Shown one piece after another: positions 47,490-60,700 of a stretch of DNA of 64,000 bases; positions within the stretch are counted from its first letter, which is position 1; every line of letters starts with the position of its first letter. The position numbers and the translations under genes are program-made. The notes under the pieces were generated by a model. That model did no database searches. It saw nothing but the letters and a program-made list of their open reading frames with translations, and had not been told where the DNA came from. Location of the stretch: assembly GCA_029783825.1 (NCBI GenBank), contig JAREIK010000748.1, forward strand, positions 40,728-104,727. The letters run 5' to 3'. Origin of the DNA: Sapria himalayana. Taxonomy: Eukaryota; Streptophyta; Magnoliopsida; Malpighiales; Rafflesiaceae.

Positions 47490-48560
47490 ATGTGGGATGA
47501 CCCATTGTTATTTAAAAGATGAGCTGATATGATTATCAGAAGGTATATGCTAGAAAAAGAACAAGGAAACATATCGAAAGAATGTCATGCGTCACCTATA
47601 TGGGAAGCATTTTTAGGACAAAATAACTCATAAAATTCTCGAATCAGGTTTCTACTAGCATACTATTTTTAAGGACTGTGTTGAATGGGTCATGTTGTGT
47701 GATCAATACTAAAAAATATGGAATGTCAGCAAGACGAATGAATTTCCTCTGCAAGGTATATTGGTTGTACCAATTTTTGATATATAGGAAATAGATTTTA
47801 TGGGTTCATTCCCACCTTCTTATGGAAAAGTGTATATACTCTTAGCTAATGATTATGTATCAAAGTGGGTTAAAATAATTGTTTTTCCAAGGAATGATGC
47901 TAATATAGTGGTGGGATCCATGTAAATCAATATTTTGAGCAGATTTGAAGACCCCATAACTATCATAAATGATGGAGAAGACCATTTTTCCAATAAAGTT
48001 TTTGACAAACTAATGAGCAGATACGAGATTAAAAATATATTAAGTTTTAAATATCATCCTCAGAATAATGCCCAAGCTGAATTTTTTTATAAGGAGATTA
48101 AGATTATTCTAGAAAAAAATATGTGCAAGTAGAAATGATTCATCCTTAAGGCTGATTGATGCACTATGAGCTTACAGAACAGAATTTAAAACCCCTATTA
48201 GAATGTTCCCATATTGAATTGACTTTGGAAAACCTTATCACCTGCCTCTAGAATTGGAATACAAAACATTATGGGCTATCAAGCAATTAAATTTTGACTT
48301 CAATGCTTCTAAGGAAGATAGATTAATCCATATTAATGGTATGGAAGAATTTATAAATGAAGCCTATGAGAGTGCTAGAATCTACAAGGATAAAATAAGA
48401 AAATAGCATGATCAAAGGTTTCTGAGGAGTGAACCCAAGACAAGAGACCCAGTTCTACTTTTTAACTCCAGACTAAAACTATTTCTAGGAATGCTGAAGA
48501 AAAATGAAGTAGTCTATATACAGTAGTGACAAGTACAACATTTGGGATAGTAATAGTGAA
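47490..48560 (+). pseudogene. Integrase and post-integrase region, broken
   Basis: The zinc-binding part reads with changes from ECHASPIWEAF through a SGFY--TIFKDC stretch to CDQ-like residues near 47700. The core follows, with EIDFMGSFPPSYGKVYILLANDYVSKW (47790-47870, in parts). At 47938-48132 the piece RFEDPITIINDGEDHFSNKVF then YHPQNNAQAEF shows the second catalytic Asp region and the PQ-GQAE block with the catalytic Glu. A post-integrase segment with ALWAYRTEFKTPI follows to ~48420. Stops and shifts are present throughout. Confidence 0.85.
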
Positions 48561-49893
48561 AACTAGTGCTAGAAAAGAGTTTAAGGTGAATGGTCAATGA
48601 CTGAAGAACTACCTCAACAATAATTGAGTTCGGATTAGAAAGAATTTCTATAAAGAGAAATATTGTTGAAGCAATGAGCAAGGTCAGCTAGGGACTAAAA
48701 ACTAAACAGCTTATGGGAGACAACCCATATAAGAGTTTGATCTGAGTGTTTTAATTTATTTTTTCTTCTTATTTCTTTTTAGTAGTTTAGAGTTTTGTTT
48801 TTCTTGATGAGATGTTTGTAGAGTTTTTGCAGAACCAATGACAAATTAGTACAAAATGAAAAGTTGACCAAAAGCATCCATCGAGCCTTAAGGGAAGATC
48901 AGACTAAAAGGAGATTATTCTTTTTCCCTTAGAAGTAAATTTTAAAAAGATGCATGCTTTTAAGTCTCAAATTTTTATGATGTGTTTATTTGGATATTTT
49001 TAAGATGATGATGAAGTAATGCATGCTATGTTTCTCAGGGAGCATGCATATCTTTTAAGAAATTAAATTGTGTTGTTTACTCAATCAACCAAAAAGAGAG
49101 ACAATTTTTTATCTGTCATGACAAATTGGCATAGATCGTAGTAAGAAACTAAAAAAGACTTAACTTTTGGTCGCAACATAGTTTTTGAGATTACAATAAT
49201 AATTGAAAATTTTAAACATGGCAAACTCATGTCATAACAAAAATTCTATCACGACAACATTTTTGGTTGCCAAAAAGTTTAGAATCACAACAAAAATTCA
49301 TCTTCTTTTGACAGAGTAGATCAATTATTTTAAATATAAAATGAAAGAAACTTATGTTGTAGCTAAAAGAAGGAATGTCATGACTTAGCCAATATTGTGC
49401 AAAACCAAAAAAAGGAAATCAAGCAAGTCGCAACAAATAAAAGTTAGGTCTTAAGGGTTACTTTAAGTCGCGACAAACTTATCCGTATCATGACATAAAA
49501 TAAAAAGTGATCTTAAAGTAGAAAATTAAATGGATATTTTTAATTGAAGTGAATGATGTAATTTTAAATAAGATGATCATTAGTAAAAAAATTAAGCTTG
49601 TGGGTTGAAATTAAGTTGCGAAACTTGCACTTAAATTTCGAGTCCACAGAGATTAAAGTCATTACACGCACACATTAATCTCACTATCCCACCTAAATTT
49701 AAAAATTGACGAGTGTACTTTAATTTTGAGCACCACATGTGAACTCCAGTTTAAAAACCATAAATAATCCTACTTCTAATTCTTCTATTTCCAACCCAAC
49801 AAGTTCATCACTCATGTGGGTCCTTTGAACTTAAAACCCTAGCACAGTTATTTGTGTTGTGACATTTCCAGATAAATCCATTTCTAAATCCAA
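48561..49893 (+). other. Non-coding spacer between integrase and the downstream extra ORF
   Basis: No domain is seen. The stretch 49130-49510 is rich in words such as GTCGCGACAA and ATCACGACAA, similar in style to the LTR minisatellite. Confidence 0.5.
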
Positions 49894-51210
49894 ATGGATG
49901 AGAACCATAATGTTGTCCCCAACCTAATGAAGATCATTGAAGTGAAAGAACAACAAAATGAGGATGTTCAACTGGAACCTCCAATAAAGACAAACTAATG
50001 GGAAGAACTAGAAGATCCAGATGAATTAAAGCCGCTAGTAGAAGGAAGAGGGAAGAGAAAAAGCATTGAGACACACGAGGAGTTAGAAGAGGAAGGTGAA
50101 GCATTCATTTCTAATGAAGCACACTCCACCTGGTAAAAATACTATACTCATAAAGGTTTTATTGGAGAGAGAGGGTTTGAGAAATGTATCCTATTCTTAG
50201 AAAAGAAAATAAAGCAACTAGGTTGGAGGGTCTTTTGCGAGCACCAGAGGCTCGAATACAATTTTATGGTAAGAGAGATCAACTCAAATTTGCTGTCAAT
50301 GAAGAATAAAACTATTTACATCCAAAGAGTATGGGCTCCATTTGGGGAGAAAACCATAAATAGGCTATATCAACTCAATCATCAAAAACATGGGGTCAGG
50401 CCCAAGAAGATGATGGACATCCTAGATCATGAAAAAATTAATGTCAAATGGAAAATGAAAGTGAGAGTAGCAAATGAAAAGTACATGAGGCCATAAACTA
50501 AAGAAATATTATAGAAGAGACTAAGGTTTGGTTCTATTTCATTTTATCGATTATAGCTCCGACCAAACATGCATGTTCCATCAAAGAACCAGAAGCATTG
50601 TGCATGTATATTTTATTGGATGGGTATAAAATAAATATTGGAGAGATCCTAGAGACCTCGGTATTGGGATAGCATTATGGCAACATAAGATGGTTGATTC
50701 CTCATCCAGCATTAATCACCATGCTATGCCTGGAAGCTAAGGTGAAAGACAAAAAGACATAAGAATTATGCCCAATAGAATCATAATAATGGTAGTAAAG
50801 CAGCCAAGAAATATAAAGGAAAAATAAGTAGTCGAGGTAGGGGAAAACTCTGAAGTAGATGAAGCATCCACACCCATTACAACAAGGCCTGCACCTCTAG
50901 AAGAAATACATCCTTTTGTGTACTCACCACCCCCATTCATAACAAAGTACACGGAAGGAGGTGAAAGCCTAAGAATCGAGGAAACAACCTCAGGAATGAT
51001 GGAGATGCTGATCTTAATGAATAATGATATGGAAGAAGGAGAAAATAAGTGGAAAATCAATCAAAAACTCAGGGAAGATAGTTAGAAGGTAGAACTCAAA
51101 AGAAGAGAGAAAAGTTGAGAGGAAGTTGTAAATCAACAAGGGCGGGAGTGGAAGGATCACAACCTTTCCACCTTGGACTTTGAACCTCTTGACATCATGT
51201 CATAACTACC
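49894..51210 (+). pseudogene. Extra ORF of an Athila/Tat element ('putative plant transposon protein' type)
   Basis: From ATG 49894 a frame with a few stops reads through an acidic N-terminus, then GFIGERGFEK, LGWRVFCEHQRLEYNFMVREINSNLLS and VWAPFGEKTINRLYQL. This order (RGF, GW--F, VREFYANL, G--V-F--E-IN-LY-L) is that of the extra domain found next to gag-pol in plant Athila/Tat elements. Its function is not settled. Later codons (to ~51210) are Glu/Lys-rich and poorly preserved. It lies between integrase and the 3' LTR on the sense strand. Confidence 0.6.
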
Positions 51211-51435
51211 TCCCAAAAAAAGAAAATGAGCTTTCAAATAACCTTCCAAAATTGTCATTCTCTTACAAACATACAAAATCCATAATAAAAGTCAATAAGT
51301 TAAAATAATTAAATGATGTGATGATTTTTTTTAGAAATTCTATTATTATATCTTATTTTTGTTTTCGTGGATTCTATTTAAAATTATCTTTTAATATCAA
51401 TCTTTTTTTCCTTTTGCTTGCCCACAAGCAAAACA

Positions 51436-51452
51436 TTAAGTTTGAGAGTATT
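51436..51452 (+). promoter_or_regulatory. Polypurine-like tract before the 3' LTR
   Basis: TTAAGTTTGAGAGTATT directly precedes TGATGAGCC. In related elements the plus-strand primer here is AAGTTTGGGGG-like; this copy has lost Gs. Confidence 0.5.
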
Positions 51453-52232
51453 TGATGAGCCAAAAATCATCTATAGTCCCTTTTCCTCGTATGTTTTTAT
51501 GTGTAGGAGATGGATTTCATAGTTGAAAGATAGAAATTCATTATTCTCATGGTTTTGCATGCCTTTAGTTAGAAGAAGTAAAATTGTAGTAGAAATCCTA
51601 GAAATTAGTGAAAAAGAATATGTTGTGACAAAATCAAATCTATTGAGACAAAAATCTGAATAAGAATTGAAAATCAAGCCACAACTAGTGAATGATATCA
51701 CAACCAACAACATGAAGAAGAAAAGATGGGGTCATTTCCACTCAGGTCCCTAGTAGGAGAATGAAGTCACGACACCAACAAGTAGTGACCAAGAGTGCAA
51801 GATAAAAAAACTACTATCACAGATAAAGAATTCTTTTAGCGATGAATCCCAAGATAGGAATCTAGTCTCAATAGCAAAGTTTATCCAACAGGAAAAAATT
51901 TGGTATTGACATCAGAATTGGTTGTGACATCAGAATTTGTTGTGACATCATAATTTTTCATGACATCAAAATTGATCATGCTGTCTCAATTGATTATAAT
52001 ATCAGAATTAGTCATGATGTTAGAATTGATCGTTACATTAAAATTGGTCATAATTTTAGAATTGGTCATAACATCAGAATTTGTCATGATATCAAAATTT
52101 GATCATAATATTGGAATTGATTATAACATCAGAATTGGTCTTAACATCAAATTTGGTCTTGATATTAGAAAAAGGTCATAACAAAAAAAACAAGAAGAAA
52201 TAAAGAATTATAGGTCACGACAAAGAGTGCAA
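51453..52232 (+). repeat. 3' LTR of the Athila-type element (truncated alignment)
   Basis: It aligns with 29968-30665 from TGATGAGCCAAAAAT through GTTAGAAGAAGTAA, GACAAAATCAA and the minisatellite. Similarity is lost near 52232, about half way along the length inferred for the 5' LTR. This may be a truncation, or a replacement by later sequence. Confidence 0.75.
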
Positions 52233-55190
52233 TATATACTACTTTATCCATGCTTATGTTAGTGAAATATATATATTTTTAGTTTTCTTTAATTGCAAAG
52301 AGTTGAAACTAGATATTATTTGGGCTATATATACTAAATGACTTTTTATTTTTTTGAATACTTATTTAATTTTTAATAAAATTCTATTATTTCATTTCAA
52401 TAAGAACCTATATGAACTATGTTTACATTTAAATAACATGCACATGTGTTTTTTATTATAAAAAGTTTGACTATGCACAAAAGATCAAATTAATTTGTTC
52501 TTGTAGAATATAAACTACATGTTCATAATCTAAACTGAATTTGACACATTATTAGTAAGATTGTAGCATAAGACTTTAGTAGATATGTCTTGACTACGAA
52601 GAATATTTAATTCCAACTTCTTATGCTAACACATTTGTGCATATTGAATGGGACTAACTTGAGGTAATTATTTTATACTAATGCATAAAATACTTAATAT
52701 CTCATAGTTATTATGAAAACTATTATTCTTAATCTTAAAATAATTAATAAAAATGTGCATTTATTATTGGTTATTTTGATTCATACAGAATAAAATTTTT
52801 ATTATCAATAATCATAGTAAGTTGGATAACTGCATTAATAATATGATGAATATTAATTATTAATAGACTCCGCATCATGTTAATTGAATTGAAGATATTT
52901 TCTTGATGATACTTATAAATTTTGAATATGTCAAATCTTGCAGGTGGATTTTAAATCTGACATATCAAATAAGTTAGATATAAGATCTCAAGTTGAATAA
53001 GCAAGAGTATAATTGTAATTTTTTAGTAGAGTGAATTATAGTTAATATAAATAAGTTCAAATATTTACATTGTGAACCTAAAATATGATGCTTTGAGATC
53101 CTTATCGCAGCTTATTTATATGCTATCTTAGCAACTCTAGGTGTGAGAAAATGTCAATTTCTAAAACATAGATGTAGCTGTCCATAGAAGAGCATCAGAA
53201 GAGCCACTTCCTCTTTCTATTTCTGTGATTGGAAAATATGGTAGAAACTTGGAGGATCAAGCAACCTACAATGAATTATTTTTTTTTTTGAGATCAATCT
53301 AGACAAATCTCTAGGTGTGGATTTAAACTATTTCCTCGTAGATTTATTCAATTTGTTTCAATCTGGTGTAATCATATAAGGACTATCACTATGTTCTTGG
53401 GATTTTCATTCTCTTCTATTGGCATTGGAGCAAGTTGTGATATTGCATATGGATTAACCTGGTTTTAATATAAATTTGAGAATGTATATATGCCATGTAT
53501 AGAATGTAGGGTGTGCTAACCTCTATTTTGCAATGTTATGTCCTTCTTTTATGGTCACATGAATGTATGATTTTATGTCTGGATGAATATTTATTTAATA
53601 TGGGTTTATTAATTATGTAGTTTTGTGTGACATTTTCGATCACATTGGTTTGTATAATTGGTATTGCTATTTTTTTTTTCAATCTAGTTTTCTTGTGTAC
53701 TTTTTAATGTGGGTATAAATTGATGTAAATAAATTATTAGCAATTTGTGAACTTGCTAATGGAGGCATAGGTTTTCTGAATCCTTTGTTGTTGTTCTGTG
53801 GAGGAGTTCATGGTGGTACAATCGTTCATGGCATCACAAACCCTATTGTGGCACAAAACATGATGGCATAGATTAGAATTGTGGTTTTTTGTTGATACAA
53901 CATTGTTGTATTTCCAAAATAGTGATGCAGAGCCACTATTTTCAAAGAGGAAATCTTTTGATGCAGGTCAATTTTCGTTGGGGTACTGCTCCAAACCCTG
54001 ACTTCCAGTCAAAGTGTCTACATTCGTTTCTTGTTTAGCTATACTCCTTGATGCTTCAACATTGGAGAATGACCATAATAGGTGGGGTTTTATCTCTTTT
54101 ATGATTATTTATATTGATTATTATCTGTTTAATTTGTTAATTAAGTAATAACATGGATAATGGTTATTATGGAATCATGGTTAATTATGTAGATTATAAA
54201 TAATAATTTTGGATAATAAATATGGAACAAGAGATTAAAAATTAATCTACATGTTTTAATGTAAATTATTCTTCTCAAAAAAAAAATGGAATTTTATTGG
54301 TTTCCTTTTTATTGGTTTCCAATTTTGTAATTTAAATTTATTTAGAATTAAACATATATATTAAAAACCTCATTCTTTCCAAATAATTAAGTGGCATGTA
54401 GAATTTATTATAGTTAAATTCCATGATCTCCAACACCAGTTTGTAAGTGATACAAATTAATTAGTATGTTGGTCTTGGTACCTTCCTCCAAGACTAATTG
54501 ATTATTAGACTCACTAAGTATAAACATCCTAAGGAATAACCCCATTAATTTTTAATCTAAATCACTTCTCTATCTGAGAGATTCTTTATAGATAATGCAT
54601 TTAGAAAAATTAAATAATAGTTTACACTCAGTTATAAATAATAGTTTCCTATCCATCTAAGACACTATTTTTATTTGTAGGACTAAAACCAAGTCATCTA
54701 TTTAGTTTGGTTTAACATGACTTTTTGCCTATATAACAAAATTAATAAGAATTGGCATATCCGAACAAATATTGAATAGTAACTTTTTTTTTCATTGTGG
54801 GATGCTATTCATGGTGTATCATGCTACTGGCAGATTCATTTAAAAATTAGTTGAGTAAACCAATATTTAAAATGGAACTAAAAGTTAATATGCTCTTTAT
54901 AATTTTTAAATTATGTGTGATTCTCATTTTTTTTATTATGGCTTTCAATCTACTTGTAATTTTCAAAAAATAAAATGTGATGAAACTAATTTTATTGATT
55001 GCAAAATAAACATGGATATTATTTTGATTGTTGAGGACTATAAGTTTGTACTTATAGAGTTTTGCCCACCTAAACCTCATTAAGGGGTGACCGGATAGGA
55101 ATCCAAGCATTATGATAAATAGGTTATAGTTGATGAGATGTTATGATGTTATATTTTTGCTTCTATGTCAAATATGCTATAACATTAGCA
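52233..55190. other. AT-rich stretch, no gene recognised
   Basis: No reading frame over ~90 codons carries a known domain. A slightly less AT-rich part (53140-53300, 53780-54080) contains no recognised motif. Confidence 0.5.
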
Positions 55191-55700
55191 ATAGTCTATA
55201 ACCAATTCCTATGATACGATGATGAATCTCAAAGAAATATTTGGGAATCAGACTGATTTTGGCAGACAGAGGCTAAGAAAGATATGATAAATACAATTAT
55301 GGCCGAAACAACCCTATTAAGGGATCATATCCTGAAGATGACCAAGCATCTGAATGAACTAGAGATCATGAAGCTGAAATTGATAAGAAATCTCATGTCG
55401 ATATCATTTTTCTTGTAATTACCATATTCATATAAGCAAGTTTTCCTAAATTTTAATATGAATAAACCTCACTGGACTTGTGCATAATTACTAAAAGAAT
55501 TAGTATTAGCTAAGGGCGTGATCAAGAAGTCATATATTGTTCTTGTCCCTAAAAGTGGTTCTTCTTCTAAGCCAAAAGGCAATATAAAGAAGAAAAATGT
55601 TCAGAAACATGATCATTTTTCTCAGGCAGCAGCTCCTTGACCACAAGGAGGAGTGGAGCGGCCTAAGGGAAAGTGTTTTCAGTGTAAGTAGTATTTTAGT
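55191..55700 (+). pseudogene. Ty1-copia gag remnant
   Basis: Broken + strand frames read MNLKEIFGNQ, then TLLRDHILKMTKHLNELEIM, then NMNKPHWT and LLKELVLA. These match the copia gag blocks L-E-F, VR-HVLKMI-HLNELE, F-LNYNMNK and LL-EL--AE. A Lys/Pro/Gly-rich linker (KPKGNIKKKN) and a start of a zinc knuckle (KCFQC at ~55668-55685) follow. Internal stops and small shifts mark it as dead. Nothing of pol follows on this strand. Confidence 0.75.
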
Positions 55701-57344
55701 ATGCCAAATACCAAATGATACTAACTATTTTGTATAGTTTTATGTACATTTGCATAACAGAGGGTTTTATTTAAAAAATTTGATAAATAACTTGATTTTT
55801 GATAAATAGTTATGAAATCAAAAGTTTTTAGTATTAAATGTATGACTTGGTGGAGTTTGTGACTAGAATGGAAGCAAAAATTCATGTGATTCATAGTATC
55901 TGAAATGCTATGACTTGATTAACCTTTGAGTACTTATAGTTATAGATTGGTTTCATCATCTATTCTTGGCTGAACTCTACACACATAGTCTTGGTAATCT
56001 TCATACATCATGACTCTATCATCATGTTGTTACAATTCAATCACTATGCAACATGTTTTCTTTGTTGTGAAGATTTCTTAGAACTAAAACTAAATTAGCT
56101 CAAAATAACTTTATGGTTGTGATATTAATTTCATGATATAGTAATCAAATACCCCATCATGCTAAAATTCATGGCAGCCTTTATCATTATGACTTTTACT
56201 TTACCAAGCCACAAAATACTCAAGCCAAAGATATGGTTATAATTTGGAATCATGATTTTTAACTACAAAATTATACAGAGAACCAAACTTGAGTCACAAC
56301 TAATTTAAACAACATGACTGTTATATCAAGAGAGAAACCAAAGTCATGACCATCACTCAAGACCATGACAATGGGTTACAAAGACTAAATATACAAGTTA
56401 TGGTTATATTCTTGTAGCGTGACTTTATGTTATAGAAGCTATATATGCCATCATAATTTTTCCCAATATCATGACCAACAAGCATAGAAAAAAGACCAAG
56501 GTTGTGACTCGTGTTCAACACCAAGACTTTGTGTTACAGAAGCTGCATGTTTCATCATGAAATTTCCTAGCATCATGACCATCAGGCATACAAAAGAGAC
56601 TAAGACCATGACTCATACCTAGCTCCACAACTTTGTGTTATAGAATCAAAATATTGGAATCGTAACTTTTATTTCGTGTCATGACTTTCAATTAAAGAAA
56701 CACACATCATATGCTTGGTTATATAAAGAAAGCCCTAGGGGTTCAAAGAAAACCCATGAGAGGTATGAGGAAGATGACCTAAGGGGTCCCACAACTCCAA
56801 TTTCAAAAAGATCCACAAGTAACAATGATGATATAAGTTAGAAGCATAAAACCTAGATGAAAGGCATACATTTTGACCCTCTCCTAGGGGCAAATCAAAG
56901 TGGAATTGAGTAAGTTTTGAGAGATATAATTTTTGAAACCTAGATGATCCTAATTGGATAAAATTGGTCACCCAATTTTGTTTGAGATGAATTCTCACTT
57001 GTCTCATATGTTATTTTTCCCTAATTTTAGGCTAAATAAAGAATCTTAAGGATGATGTAATTTGTTTAATGTGATGGATGATTTGTTTTATAATTTTAAT
57101 ATGATATTTTGTTGTGATGATGTTTGATTATGGATAGTTTGATAATTAGATATAACTCAGACTTGGGTTTTGGCCATTAGTGGGCTCCTATATGATTGGA
57201 GTAATGGATGGTGATAAGTAAATCATGAAACATACACATGTGTATGATATGAAAAAAGTAACTGTCCTTCCAACCATGGTGCGAGAGACAAATCCATGCA
57301 CCAAAACCTAAAATTGAGGTATATTTAATCATTAAGGGTTTGAT
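55701..57344. other. AT-rich stretch with recurrent CATGACC/GTCATGAC words
   Basis: No gene is seen. From ~56130 to 56700, words such as GTCATGACC, ACCATGACT and CATCATGACC recur every 20-60 bp, like the LTR minisatellite of the Athila-type element. This may be a decayed relative. Confidence 0.45.
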
Positions 57345-57790
57345 ATTTATTAGAATTTCTTATCTCTCGATAGTGATTATGTGATACTATTAGATTTCAT
57401 AGAAATATAAATAATGCACACCACAAAAATCAAATACCAATTTTAATGTGGTTCGCTAGTCATTCAACACGACTAATTATGTCCACCAAAAAATTGCTTA
57501 GTGCTTACAAATTAATAACCAAATGTTATAGTACAAAATCACAGAGAGAGAGAGAGAGAGAGATGAAAACTAGATCATGCTGAACAAATTATATATATAA
57601 TGAATTTATAAGAAAAACAAATAGGGTTCTATAAACAGAACGAGTTGGATCAATAAAGTGGTTTGGGTCATGCTCCAAAAATTTCTTCGGGTTGCTGGCT
57701 AGGCAATGAGACTCCTATTATTATTCCAGTGCCATGTAACCAATCTTTCAACATATCAGTATCTGCACCTTTAAATAAAATAGAGAAACA
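57345..57790 (-). repeat. LTR-like segment, inverted partner of 62858-63189
   Basis: Its reverse complement matches 62858-63189 over blocks such as AAAGGTGCA, ACTGATATGTTGA, TTTTTGGAGCATGACCC, CTATTTGTTTTTC, GACATAATTAGTCGTGTTGA and TGTGCATTATTTATATTTC. Gaps are present, including a GA microsatellite at 57541-57563. The end AAATTCTAA resembles the close of a copia LTR. Confidence 0.65.
57541..57563. repeat. (GA)n microsatellite
   Basis: A perfect GA run of about 11 units lies inside the LTR-like segment; its partner at 62858-63189 has no such run. Confidence 0.9.
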
Positions 57791-60700
57791 AGAAAATAAA
57801 TAGTTAAATAAATAACAAAACTAATTATATACTACAATGTATATGAAGCCGAAAATATGAATACTTTTATAAGTCATCAGTTATGTATGTTGTTTTGTCT
57901 TTGTTTTGCTATGTAATTTTGTTGGTTTGTCCATGTCCCAAAAGCTTATTAATGAAAGTATATAATCAATGTAGATTCATAACTACATGGGTTATATAAG
58001 TAGCAAAGATAACTTTTATCTGGATATAAATCTCATATAGAGTTGTCAAATGAGCCATCCCATGACAAGCTTGATATAGTTTTTAGCACAAAGTAATATG
58101 TTTTTGATTTCAAAACTAGAAGATATCATGACACATTTTGTAATGTCATGATAGGAAGATGTTATAAATCATTTTGTAATATCATGACAATAAGATATCG
58201 TGACTCAATTTTTTTAGTAGGATTACCCATGTCATGTTGATGGGACCTTTACTATTGATACCAAAATCTTGTTCTTGGAAATGGCACCGAAGGCTCATTA
58301 AGCTTATGTATGAGCCTAATATAATTTCACAAGTATAAGGGTCAACAAGTAATAAAATGGACATAAGTCTAAATATTGATTTTATATGAATTTTGTTGTT
58401 TGATTGAGTTTTAGTGAATTGACTAAGTGTTCAAGTTAATAAAATAAAATTAGATCTCTAAAAATTAGTTAAACTCTAGTGTTGGTGTACTTTCTTGTGT
58501 ATGTTGATATTTCCTCAATGCTTTTGCAGTTATGTAATACAAGTTTGTTGGACAAAAACTAAGAATATGTGGGATCTTCACTCACTTTGTTAACCTTTAA
58601 GAGTTAATCAACCACAAGCTATTAGCAAAATGGATAATTCTCTTTTTGCCTTCAGTATACCAATCATCATCCACCAAAGCTACACATATACCTAACAATT
58701 AGTAACCCCATAATTGGCCTTTATGGTTACTTTGACTATGTATAATTCTATTCTCCAGCTAATACTTCTAAAGAACACACAATGATATGGTTATAATAAT
58801 ATTTGTACTTTTAATTATATTAGCATCATACTCGTATCAATTAACTTATACTAATTTATAAATGTCACCCATAAAAGACAATACAAGAAGAATGTGGTTG
58901 AAGATCTATCACTTTCTATCAATGCATACCCTCTGCATGTGTTCCATGGCTTACCTATCATCATATATCACAACCAACACATAACATCTATCAGCATGGT
59001 GAAATCCTATTTTAGGCTTTCTAACACTCTTATATCTATCAACAATCAATATATTACAAAACTACAGTAATTAATTGCAAATGACATTCATCATACACAA
59101 TTACATAAACCAACCATGCATTCCTAAATTACCTGATATTGGAAAGAGAGTTGAACAAGATAATTTGGGAATTAATCTTGTCAAATCATCTATCCCCAAG
59201 GTGATAGTCATTTAAAATCTTGGTTTTACTTTTAGTTCCCAATCTGATTTATTTAGCATTCAACTCTACTAAAAATCAGGTTTTGATAATTTATTAAGTC
59301 TAGATTTTATATCATCAAATCCTTATATATATTGTAGCATCTTTTAATGAGCTCCATGTCATGATATTGGGTTGATGACATGATGGAGGATTGAGTTGAA
59401 TCACTTCTATAACCATCACTTCATGAAATATCATAGAAAATGTCATGACATCATTATGTATGTATAAGGATGTTGTTGTAATGAAAAAAAAAGACATTGT
59501 GATTATAATTAGTTACTCCATTGAGTCTGATGTCACAACATAAAATAGCTTTGTAACCTTGAAATATTATGATTTTGGTTCTTTACAATTTGTTGTGATA
59601 TTGAAAAATATGTCATGACTTCATAATATCATTCAAGTATTTTCACGACTTTGTTTTGATGTCATGATTGAGGATTAATGTTTTGGCTATTACAATTTGA
59701 AAATACTATCATGACTAAATATATGTTTTAGAACAGATGTGGTAATGATTCTCAAATGTTTTCGTGACCTGAAGAATGCATTATATTGTAGAAAGATATT
59801 ATAACTATGTGATAGAGTCGTGATGTATAATGAACACCTTGATTAATACGTAGACCCATGACTAAGAAAGGCTTGTCACAACTATTTCAAATATATGTGT
59901 CAATATTAAAAATTGTCACATTAAAAATATCATGACTTCATCTTGCTCTTATGCACTTTAAATCTATGTTCCACCAAGTTTTTCTTTTATAATCAATTTA
60001 TATTTGATTTTATTATTTTTTATCAAAACTCATTAAAAGCTTATTTTCATGAAATCCATGTCTTTTATGCCTAATTCTAATATAAACACCACATGAAACA
60101 AGCCAAGAATATCTATAAAAACTCAATACTTTCAGTGCCAAACAAACTACCATGTTAAAATATCTGCTCATCCTCAAGTAAAGAGAATCTCCCTCTTATG
60201 GTTGCTCTTTTTGGTTAGATATGTAAGTAAATCAAACATTAGACTTTATGTATGTGAAGAAGGCTAGTATTATGCTTTTATCTTTGCATCTAACTCCTTT
60301 AGTGAAAACTAGGCTTTAGACAACTCAGATTAAGACATTGGTATAGATATTTCTTGTGTCTCCATTATAACTTATTGCTCACCATATTATTCTAAAAATA
60401 ATATTGCAAAATTCATCTTGCCTGTTACCAATCAAGCTGAGGGTCTCCTTAAATGACCCTTATGCATAATACATATTTTTTGATTCACGTTTCATATTCG
60501 CATATCCTATATCCATAATTTATTTTTGATATTAATAGCTTCTTCTATATTTTCATCCCTTTTTCATGTATAAGCAAGTATATATTCATCAGTTACTCTA
60601 ACACTTAGAACAAGCATAAGTGTTATTCATTAGAGACCAAAATGATAATTATAGGTATTAATGTGATATTCTTTGAGGACAATTTCTTTTTCAATAACTT

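Larger units (their letters stand above)
29968..52232 (+). mobile_element. Athila/Tat-type Ty3-gypsy LTR retrotransposon, decayed and split by nested hAT elements
   Basis: A direct repeat beginning TGATGAGCCAAAAAT marks LTR starts at 29968 and 51453. Between them, in order on the + strand, are a gag like that of Athila, an aspartic protease, the start of reverse transcriptase, an 11.2-kb hAT insertion, the rest of RT, RNase H, integrase, and an extra ORF before a purine-rich tract and the 3' LTR. The RT-RNaseH-integrase order is that of Ty3-gypsy. All genes carry many stops. Without the hAT nest the element is about 11 kb, the usual size for this group. The right LTR can be aligned for only ~780 bp, so its real 3' end is lost or unrecognised, and no target duplication can be checked. 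Confidence 0.88.
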
